Source of the DNA: Bacilli bacterium
GTDB taxonomy: Bacteria > Bacillota_I > Bacilli_A > RF39 > UBA660
DNA: 13,225 bases
Assembly (NCBI GenBank): GCA_017411235.1
Contig: JAFPMR010000131.1
Coordinates: 1-13,225, forward strand
Direction of reading: 5' to 3'
Each line of letters begins with the position of its first letter. Position 1 is the first letter of the stretch. The notes under the pieces were generated by a model. It was not told where the DNA came from and made no database searches. It was given only the letters and a program-made list of their open reading frames with translations. Shown here piece after piece: positions 6,148 through 12,068 of the stretch. Position numbers and translations under genes: made by a program.

Positions 6148-6184
6148 AGAAAAGTTATATCAACATAATTTTTCTTTTTTTTTA
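6148..6184 (+). terminator. Intrinsic terminator of the yidD run
   Basis: AGAAAAGTTAT (6148-6158) pairs with ATAATTTTTCT (6165-6175) over 11 positions including one G-T pair, with a six-base loop and ten T. Confidence 0.88.
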
Positions 6185-6193
6185 TTTTTAATA

Positions 6194-6202
6194 TGATATG
6201 AT
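6194..6202 (+). promoter_or_regulatory. Candidate extended -10 for the surface-protein gene
   Basis: TGATATGAT (6194-6202) fits an extended -10 (TGN + TATGAT) shortly after the terminator T-run. No -35 is evident. The leader would be about 30 bases and holds only a weak SD (GTAGTG, 6226-6231). Confidence 0.45.
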
Positions 6203-6239
6203 AGTAACGCTTCCCTGAAAAGAAAGTAGTGAAAATTTT

Positions 6240-7481
6240 ATGAAAAAAAGATATTTAGTAGTAATACTACTATTGATGCTTTTATCTATAAAGGTATCTG
6301 CATTAACAGTAGGTGACTGCAAAGTATTAGTATCATTTAAATTGAACTCGAGTTTAGATGAGGATAGTTATATTTGCAAAGGTACTAGTTATGGTAATGA
6401 AGGCGATAAGATTTACTATAGTGGTACTGGTAATACAATTAGTATGAATAATTTCGATGCATATTATTTTACTAATTGGGATGAAAATGTAGAATTAGTT
6501 ATTAAGGGAATTAATAATATCCAATTCTTACATATTAGTGAACTACCTGTAGAAGTAAGTGGTAGTGGACTATTAAAGTTTAAGCAAAACTCTTTTGCAA
6601 AAATGGTTATTAATGGTGATGCTGTTAATCAGTATCTTTATAATCATAAAGTAATTCTTACAGAAGATAAGAAAATATTTGAGGGAACTGTAAAAGAATT
6701 TGTTGATAATTATGATAGTTTGAAAGACATCAATAAATTACCTAGTGAATATAATGAAGCTGATTATGAATTAGTACAAGTTGAAGACTATACAAAGATG
6801 GCTAGTTTAGCAATTACTGATTCATGGTTTACTAATAGAATTAAGACTTCTCTAAGTACTTATGTAGAAGATGGATATGGTATCGTTAAATATGTAGAAC
6901 CAGTTAAAGAAGTACAAGAAGAGAAGAAAGATTCTAAAGAGAATGTGTTACAAACAGACAATGTTGTCTTAATTACAGAAAAGAAAGTTAATAAGAAATA
7001 TAAATTAAAGGAAGAGAATTTAAAGTCTACTCCTGTAGCACAGCAATTATCAGACTCATTAGATGAAGGCAAAGATTTAGTTAGTTTCTATGATGTTAGT
7101 GTCTATGATGGATCTAGAATCGTAGAAATGAAGAATGGTAAGTATATCATTAAAATTAAAATTGATGCTGAAGAAAAAGATTATGAGAATTATCAAATAA
7201 TCTATGTTAATGATGCTGGTGATATTGAAGAGTATATTGATGGTGTAGTTGAAGATGGCTATATGGTTTTTGAAACTACGCATTTAAGTCAATATGGAGT
7301 TATAGCTGATCAAGTAAAGATAAGCAATAGTGCAATTACTTCCCCAAGTAAAAGTTTTAACTTTGCTTTATTAGCTAAAATCTCTATCTTAGTAAGCTTA
7401 GTTATTGTATCTTCAGGAATATTATTATTCTTAGAATACAAGAGTAAGCATCTTAAGAAAAAAACAAGAAAAAGAGCATAA
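6240..7481 (+). CDS. Secreted surface protein with C-terminal membrane anchor
   Basis: A 413-residue protein with a clear signal peptide (K2-K-R, hydrophobic 5-16, cleavage after V19-S-A21). The outside part has a beta-rich N-terminal region with just two cysteines (27, 46) that could form a disulfide, a K/E-rich linker (about 220-262), and a second beta domain ending F344-E-T-T-H-L-S-Q-Y-G-V354. That last motif is common before the anchor of Firmicute surface proteins. A single membrane segment (about 377-399) and a very basic tail (K404-R412) follow: type I topology with no LPXTG. The ligand or partner is unknown. It is flanked by terminators, so probably monocistronic. The N-terminal 220 residues resemble nothing I can name. 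Confidence 0.82.
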   Translation: MKKRYLVVILLLMLLSIKVSALTVGDCKVLVSFKLNSSLDEDSYICKGTSYGNEGDKIYYSGTGNTISMNNFDAYYFTNWDENVELVIKGINNIQFLHISELPVEVSGSGLLKFKQNSFAKMVINGDAVNQYLYNHKVILTEDKKIFEGTVKEFVDNYDSLKDINKLPSEYNEADYELVQVEDYTKMASLAITDSWFTNRIKTSLSTYVEDGYGIVKYVEPVKEVQEEKKDSKENVLQTDNVVLITEKKVNKKYKLKEENLKSTPVAQQLSDSLDEGKDLVSFYDVSVYDGSRIVEMKNGKYIIKIKIDAEEKDYENYQIIYVNDAGDIEEYIDGVVEDGYMVFETTHLSQYGVIADQVKISNSAITSPSKSFNFALLAKISILVSLVIVSSGILLFLEYKSKHLKKKTRKRA

Positions 7482-7494
7482 GACTCTTTTTTTT
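7469..7494 (+). terminator. Intrinsic terminator of the surface-protein gene
   Basis: AAAAAGAG (7469-7476) pairs with CTCTTTTT (7484-7491) around a seven-base loop that contains most of the gene's stop codon; eight T (7487-7494) follow. The T-run leads directly into the next promoter. Confidence 0.82.
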
Positions 7495-7502
7495 GTTATA
7501 AT
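7494..7502 (+). promoter_or_regulatory. Extended -10 promoter of the DUF1294/ASCH/SWIM run
   Basis: TGTTATAAT has a perfect -10 (7497-7502) and a TG extension that shares its first T with the terminator T-run. The place for a -35 lies in the terminator stem and has no good match. The start is predicted near 7509, at the SD AGGTGG (7508-7513). Confidence 0.7.
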
Positions 7503-7517
7503 AAATTAGGTGGTTAT

Positions 7518-7781
7518 ATGAGTATTCTCCACAAATATTTAATGATTATTAATATCATTACTTTTATCTTGTATGCTGTTGATAAGTATAAAGCAATAAA
7601 CAAGAAAAGAAGAATTAGTGAATTAACACTATATTCATTTGGATTTGTTGGGGGATTTTTGGGCGCTATTTTAGCGATGATATTATTTAGACATAAAACT
7701 AAGAAGTTTAGATTTTGGTTTCTAAATATATTTTATATGATAATATGGTTATTAATTATGTGGAGGTTTGTATGGAGATGA
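7518..7781 (+). CDS. DUF1294 family small membrane protein
   Basis: An 87-residue, very hydrophobic protein matching DUF1294: N12-x-x-x-F, Y19-A-V-D22-K23-x-x-A, R31-R-I-S-E35, G45-G-F-L-G-A50 and R58-H-K-T-K-K63. Three membrane segments are likely (about 6-22, 38-57, 66-84). Family function is unknown. The SD AGGTGG is four bases before the ATG. Its end overlaps the start of the ASCH-domain gene, so the two are probably translated together. Confidence 0.88.
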   Translation: MSILHKYLMIINIITFILYAVDKYKAINKKRRISELTLYSFGFVGGFLGAILAMILFRHKTKKFRFWFLNIFYMIIWLLIMWRFVWR

Positions 7782-8110
7782 TATTTCATTTACATCCTGA
7801 TATTTTTGAATTAGTTAAAAATGGTAAGAAGGATGTTGAAGTTAGATTAAATGATGAAAAAAGACAAAAACTTAAAATTGGTGATAAGTTAATCTTTTTG
7901 AAAAGACCTGATGAAATAGAGAAGGTTGAAGCTACTGTTGTTGATTTGAAGTATTATAATAATTTTTATGAAGTAGCTGATAACTATGAAATGGAACGTA
8001 TTCATCAACCTCATTTGACTAAGGAAGAATACGTTAACGATATGCAAAGGTTTTATAGTAAAGAAGAACAAGAAAACTATGGAGTAGTATGTATTATATA
8101 TAAGAAGTAG
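7772..8110 (+). CDS. ASCH-domain protein
   Basis: A 112-residue soluble protein with the ASCH signature: N17-G-K-K20, E23-V-R25-L-N-D-E-K-R31, K35-I-G-D38-K-L-I-F42. ASCH domains share the PUA-like fold; they are proposed RNA binders and some are amidohydrolases acting on modified cytidines, but no substrate can be assigned. The start is the ATG at 7772, five bases after SD GGAGG (7762-7766); the ATG at 7778 (ATGA overlap with the previous stop) is an alternative two codons later. An upstream in-frame ATG at 7715 would add 19 residues buried in the previous gene and is unlikely. The next gene begins 9 bases after its stop. Confidence 0.88.
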   Translation: MEMIFHLHPDIFELVKNGKKDVEVRLNDEKRQKLKIGDKLIFLKRPDEIEKVEATVVDLKYYNNFYEVADNYEMERIHQPHLTKEEYVNDMQRFYSKEEQENYGVVCIIYKK

Positions 8111-8119
8111 ATGATATAA

Positions 8120-9133
8120 ATGTTTAAGAAAAAAGATGAATCAAAATTTGAAATAATCAATAGATATTTAAGAAGAAGAGGACATGAATTAGTTATGTCC
8201 ATTTATCTATCTAATTATAATAATCATGATATTTATATTAGATTTGATTATATAGAAAAGTTATCTGTATATAAGATTGTTTGGTTTGATCTTAATTTTA
8301 TTGATTTAAAACACTTAAGTGATTATATGAATCAACAAATAGTTACTAAGTATATTGCTTTAAAATTAGTAGAGAAAATATTAGTTAATGAAAAAGATAG
8401 TGATTATAGAATTAATGATGATATTAAAGGAGATAGGGTAGAAATTCTATTCTATAAAGATAAAGGTGTTAGAGAGTTTGTTTTTGATCGATTTTTGCCT
8501 CTAGATTGGTCTTTCTTAATTGATCCTTTAGCATTAGTATTCTCTTATCTACCACGTAGTATGGAAGTAATGTTAAATGAAATCTTTGCTATATTTGATG
8601 GTGCAGAAGAAAGATATAATGCTTTGAAACCAATTAAGTTCAATTTACTGAATGGTGATGATGATGCTATCTTTAAATCTAATGTAGTATTGGAAGGTAC
8701 TAAAGATTTTGAAAATGAAAGAGTAGAATTCTTAGAAAAGATAGATGATCATTATTTAGCAATTGTAGAAGGTAGAATACCTTGTTTAGTTAATATTAGA
8801 GAAGATGATGATGGTTATACTTTTATGTGGTGTAATTGTAATCATGTGGGTTATTGTAAGCATATTTATGCTACGATATTAGCTATTAGAGAGAAACAGT
8901 TTAAGCCTTTCTATAAAGTTATTTATAATGGTAAGGATGAATCTTTATTGGATAAGGTAATGTCTGGTAGATTCTTCTTGTGTTTCGGTATAGAAGGAGA
9001 TCGCTTATTATTAATTACTTCGGAATCAATGATTTTTAAGGCAGATATAGTTGTTGATGGAAAAGTTGTTTTTGAAGTTATTGAAGATGATGATGAATGT
9101 AGTTTGTCAAAAGCATTAGAACGATATAAATAG
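8120..9133 (+). CDS. SWIM-type zinc finger protein of unknown function
   Basis: A 337-residue soluble protein. Residues 238-248 read C-N-C-N-H-V-G-Y-C-K-H, the CxC-x5-CxH pattern of a SWIM zinc finger, followed by the usual helix (I-Y-A-T-I-L-A-I). SWIM fingers bind zinc and mediate DNA or protein contacts; in bacteria they occur alone or with SNF2 helicases. The first 200 residues (no cysteine) and the C-terminal 80 match no domain I can name. It is the last gene of the run with DUF1294 and ASCH. The SD is weak (AAGAAG inside the ASCH tail), so translation may depend on the upstream gene. Its last codons form the 5' arm of the terminator. Confidence 0.8.
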   Translation: MFKKKDESKFEIINRYLRRRGHELVMSIYLSNYNNHDIYIRFDYIEKLSVYKIVWFDLNFIDLKHLSDYMNQQIVTKYIALKLVEKILVNEKDSDYRINDDIKGDRVEILFYKDKGVREFVFDRFLPLDWSFLIDPLALVFSYLPRSMEVMLNEIFAIFDGAEERYNALKPIKFNLLNGDDDAIFKSNVVLEGTKDFENERVEFLEKIDDHYLAIVEGRIPCLVNIREDDDGYTFMWCNCNHVGYCKHIYATILAIREKQFKPFYKVIYNGKDESLLDKVMSGRFFLCFGIEGDRLLLITSESMIFKADIVVDGKVVFEVIEDDDECSLSKALERYK

Positions 9134-9155
9134 TATTAGTGATAATGCTTTTTTT
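9109..9155 (+). terminator. Intrinsic terminator of the SWIM gene
   Basis: AAAAGCATTA (9109-9118), inside the final codons, pairs perfectly with TAATGCTTTT (9143-9152). The loop is 24 bases, longer than usual, and seven T end at 9155. The next -10 follows six bases later. Confidence 0.7.
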
Positions 9156-9157
9156 CG

Positions 9158-9166
9158 TGTTATAAT
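9158..9166 (+). promoter_or_regulatory. Extended -10 promoter of the ABC exporter operon
   Basis: TGTTATAAT has a perfect -10 (9161-9166) with a TG extension and no clear -35. The start is predicted near 9173, at the SD GGTGAGGA (9173-9180). This excludes the ATG at 9168 as the gene start and supports the ATG at 9183. Confidence 0.72.
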
Positions 9167-9182
9167 TATGGTGGTGAGGATT

Positions 9183-9725
9183 ATGAATCTAAGATTAAAC
9201 TATGATACATTAGATAAAAGAGTTAGAAGTAGATCATCTGTTAATCTTGATGACGTAGTCATGGTTAGAAGAAGAGAAAAAAGTTGGATTTATATTTTAA
9301 TTATTCTTGTTGCTGCAGATTTAATTCACTACTTTATAGCTAGAACAATTAATAACTTTACTGGTTTTATTGTAATGATCTTCTTTATAGCTTTTGGTAT
9401 TTCTGTTATTACATCAAGAATTGGTGGATTAGGAATGTCTGTTAAAACATTTATATATGTTAGATATAGTAATGTATTATTTAGAGAAAAAAGTGTAGAA
9501 ATAATTAAAAATGAGAATATACAATATTTAGATGTTAAGAATCATTTATTCTCTACTAGTGTAGATTTAAGATATATAGATAATATGGGAAGAGCTAATG
9601 AGATTAATTTTTCTATTCCTAAGTATTTAATAGATAAGAATAGAAAGAGATTTTTACTTAATAGAAAGAATATATGTGAGCGATTAATAAGTTTACAAAA
9701 GGTATTGGATAAGGGTGATTTTTAA
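9183..9725 (+). CDS. Hypothetical membrane protein ahead of an ABC exporter
   Basis: A 180-residue protein. It has a basic N-terminal stretch of about 33 residues, two membrane segments (about 34-54 and 57-77), and a C-terminal soluble part with alternating beta-type residues (R101-E-K-S-V-E-I-I to I145-P-K) that suggests a PH-like barrel; this is only an impression. I do not recognise a family. The start at 9183 is chosen because the SD is directly upstream and the promoter leaves no room for the ATG at 9168. Its stop overlaps the ATPase start (TAATG), so it may be a partner or regulator of the transporter. Confidence 0.7.
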   Translation: MNLRLNYDTLDKRVRSRSSVNLDDVVMVRRREKSWIYILIILVAADLIHYFIARTINNFTGFIVMIFFIAFGISVITSRIGGLGMSVKTFIYVRYSNVLFREKSVEIIKNENIQYLDVKNHLFSTSVDLRYIDNMGRANEINFSIPKYLIDKNRKRFLLNRKNICERLISLQKVLDKGDF

Positions 9726-10441
9726 TGTTAAAGATAAAGAATTATAGTATGGAATATGTTAAGAATATAAGAGTTATAGATAATCTTAATCTTTCTGTTA
9801 GAGAAGGAGATATTTATGCTTTTGTGGGAAGAAATGGTGCTGGTAAAACAACTACTTTGAAATCCATTGTAGGTATTAATCATATTACTGAAGGAGATAT
9901 TGTTTTAAATGATGTAAGTATTTTAAAAGATCCTGTTAAGTATAAGAGTATGATTGCTTATGTACCTGATAATCCTATTCTTTATGAACATTTAACTGGT
10001 ATTCAATATTTAAACTTTATTGCTGATATATATGATATGACTTATAGTAAAAGAGAAGAAAGAATTAAAGAATATGCTAAAAAGTTTGAGTTATATAATG
10101 ATTTAGGAAATCTAATTAGCAGTTATTCACATGGTATGAAACAAAAGTTAGTATTAATAGCTACTTTTATGCATGATCCATTATTATATGTTTTAGATGA
10201 ACCTTTTGTAGGATTAGATCCTAAAGCTACATTTGTTTTAAAAGAAGAGCTAAAAGCTAAAGCTAAAGAAGGAAAGATTATTTTCTTTTCAACACATGTT
10301 TTAGATGTAGCAGAAAAGCTATGTAATAGAATTGCTATTATTAAACATGGTAAGTTAATTGTTGATGGCGATATGGAAAGAGTTATTAAAGATAAATCAC
10401 TAGAACAAGTATTTATGGAATTGGTAGTAGAAGATGAATAA
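9725..10441 (+). CDS. ABC transporter ATP-binding protein (Ecs-like exporter)
   Basis: A 238-residue ATPase with all nucleotide-binding motifs: Walker A G35-R-N-G-A-G-K-T-T43, signature S133-Y-S-H-G-M-K-Q140, Walker B L154-Y-V-L-D-E159, D-loop G163-L-D and H191. The Q-loop position is aspartate (Y79-V-P-D82), not glutamine, as in some EcsA/YtrB-type ATPases with glutamate or another acid there. It energizes export through the next gene's permease; the cargo is unknown. The SD AGGGTGA (9712-9718) is six bases before the ATG, which overlaps the stop of the upstream gene. The stop codon is inside the permease gene (8-base overlap). EcsA orthology is likely but not proven. Confidence 0.92.
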   Translation: MLKIKNYSMEYVKNIRVIDNLNLSVREGDIYAFVGRNGAGKTTTLKSIVGINHITEGDIVLNDVSILKDPVKYKSMIAYVPDNPILYEHLTGIQYLNFIADIYDMTYSKREERIKEYAKKFELYNDLGNLISSYSHGMKQKLVLIATFMHDPLLYVLDEPFVGLDPKATFVLKEELKAKAKEGKIIFFSTHVLDVAEKLCNRIAIIKHGKLIVDGDMERVIKDKSLEQVFMELVVEDE

Positions 10442-12008
10442 GTTATTAAAGCTATTATATGTTAATATACTTGGTTTATTTGATTTTAATAAGATAGCAG
10501 TAGCAAGAAAAGAAGGAGTTAAAAGTAACTTAGAAAAAAGAGGTATTGTTACTGGTATAGCAACTTTGATATGTGGGTATATTATTTATTCTTTTTTAAG
10601 TAAACTGGAATTAAATAGTTCTTTTGAATATTTAAATCTTGGTTTTATTATTAGTACGTTATTTTGTTTTATTATTAATGTTTCTTTAATAGAACCAATT
10701 GTTTTTAAGAATAATGATAATGATATGTTGTTTTCTTATCCAATTACGAAGAATCAGATAGTATTTAGTAAACTATTCTCAGTTTATTTAAAAAACATTT
10801 TTGTTGTTTTAGTGATTATGATTTCAACCTTCTTTGCTTTTATTAAGTTTGGAAGTGTTAATGAAACTTTAGTATTATTGTATTTTGTTTGTACTTTATT
10901 TATTCCTTTTGTTCCAATAGTATTGGTTACATTCTTAGCTTATGTAAATGATTATTTTAAAGTTAAGATGAATAAAGGATTATTCTTTATTTTAAAGTAT
11001 GGCTTATATATCGTAGTTATGGGTTTAATAGTATTACTTGTTAAAGGAAGTAATATTATTAATGTTAATGATGGTGTTAAATATGTAATGAAAGGATTAA
11101 ATACTATATATCCTTTAGGTTATATATTTATGGAAACATTAAGCAAGGAAAGTATTATTTTCTTCTTGTTATATGTAATATTAAATGTTTTATTTATATA
11201 TTTATATAATTCTGTAATGTCTAATAATATTATGAAGATATGTTCTATGTTACAGGGTGTTAATAAGAACCATGTGTTTAATTATAAGAAGAGTAAAAAT
11301 CTACATACTACTTGGGGTATGATTAGGAAAGAATTCCATAATTTATTTAATAATAGAATATATTTATTTAGTTCATTTAGTACTAATGTATTAGTATTTA
11401 TACTAATGATTATAGGTATTAATATGATCAATGTAGATAATATAAAGGGAATAGAGTATTTTGAAGTATATTTTAATAATTATGGACCTGCTTTATTAGG
11501 TACTTTAAATACTTTAACTGTAATGACAATATCTTCTATTAGTTTAGAAAAAGAGAATATGCAAATGCTTAGAACGATGCCAATAAGTATGTTTAAAGTA
11601 TTATTCTCTAAATGGTTAATTAATGTATTAATTAGTAGTATATTCGTAATAATAGAAGCTATTATGGTTATTGTTTCATTTAAAATACATGGAGTAGCAT
11701 TAGTATTATGGTTAATATTACCAATAATAGTTTTAATGTTTATGTCTTTAACAGGTTTAGTTTTAGATTATACTTTTGTATCTAAGAAGGAACCATCAGA
11801 TAATGTTATTGTAAAACAAAGAATTATTGTATTTATTCCTACAGTTGTTAGTTTAGTAATTGGTTTATTACCTTTGTTCTTAAATATGGGTATTAAAAAA
11901 GGTTATTTCTCAGCAGCTTATTTGGTATTTATACTATTATTAATTGGATTTGAAGTATTATATTTAATTATTAATAGGAAAAAGATGTTGGAAAATTTAT
12001 TTAATTAA
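10434..12008 (+). CDS. ABC exporter permease, large two-part membrane protein
   Basis: A 524-residue integral membrane protein with about ten to twelve hydrophobic segments. Two halves look related: each has an R-K-E segment on the cytosolic side (25-27 and 298-300) and, 70-80 residues on, a copy of M-L-x-x-x-P-I-x...F-S-K (98-113 and 378-393) followed by a membrane helix. The M-L...P-I...S-K motif is common in ABC-2 type permeases next to the ATPase contact. One polypeptide might therefore supply both membrane halves. The start overlaps the ATPase by 8 bases. Exported substrate is unknown; EcsB-like roles (secretion, envelope homeostasis) are an inference from the ATPase. Confidence 0.85.
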   Translation: MNKLLKLLYVNILGLFDFNKIAVARKEGVKSNLEKRGIVTGIATLICGYIIYSFLSKLELNSSFEYLNLGFIISTLFCFIINVSLIEPIVFKNNDNDMLFSYPITKNQIVFSKLFSVYLKNIFVVLVIMISTFFAFIKFGSVNETLVLLYFVCTLFIPFVPIVLVTFLAYVNDYFKVKMNKGLFFILKYGLYIVVMGLIVLLVKGSNIINVNDGVKYVMKGLNTIYPLGYIFMETLSKESIIFFLLYVILNVLFIYLYNSVMSNNIMKICSMLQGVNKNHVFNYKKSKNLHTTWGMIRKEFHNLFNNRIYLFSSFSTNVLVFILMIIGINMINVDNIKGIEYFEVYFNNYGPALLGTLNTLTVMTISSISLEKENMQMLRTMPISMFKVLFSKWLINVLISSIFVIIEAIMVIVSFKIHGVALVLWLILPIIVLMFMSLTGLVLDYTFVSKKEPSDNVIVKQRIIVFIPTVVSLVIGLLPLFLNMGIKKGYFSAAYLVFILLLIGFEVLYLIINRKKMLENLFN

Positions 12009-12033
12009 AAGAGCAGTAGAAATGCTCTTTTTT
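12007..12033 (+). terminator. Intrinsic terminator of the ABC exporter operon
   Basis: AAAAGAGCA (12007-12015) pairs perfectly with TGCTCTTTT (12023-12031) around a seven-base loop, with six T (12028-12033). The stop codon (12006-12008) touches the stem. Confidence 0.88.
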
Positions 12034-12036
12034 AAA

Positions 12037-12054
12037 TGTTATAATGTATATAAT
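12037..12054 (+). promoter_or_regulatory. Tandem -10 elements for the oxidoreductase gene
   Basis: TGTTATAAT (12037-12045) is an extended -10 just after the terminator T-run. A second perfect TATAAT lies at 12049-12054, so two starts (about 12052 and 12061) are possible. No -35 is evident. SD AAGGTG (12058-12063) follows; the second start would trim it. Confidence 0.65.
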
Positions 12055-12068
12055 AAGAAGGTGTATCA

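Noticed and set aside
6860..7283. Two - strand open frames (6860-7072 and 7077-7283)
   Set aside because: Both are antisense to the surface-protein gene, without SD, promoter or recognisable composition.
7715..7771. Upstream ATG start for the ASCH gene
   Set aside because: The extra 19 residues lie inside the DUF1294 gene, lack an SD, and are not family-like; GGAGG at 7762-7766 serves the later ATG.
7889..8071. 60-codon - strand open frame
   Set aside because: Antisense within the ASCH-domain gene, Phe/Ile-rich shadow translation, no start signals.
9168..9182. Upstream ATG start for the membrane protein before the ABC ATPase
   Set aside because: It is two bases after the -10 and upstream of the predicted transcript start, and its codons are the SD itself.
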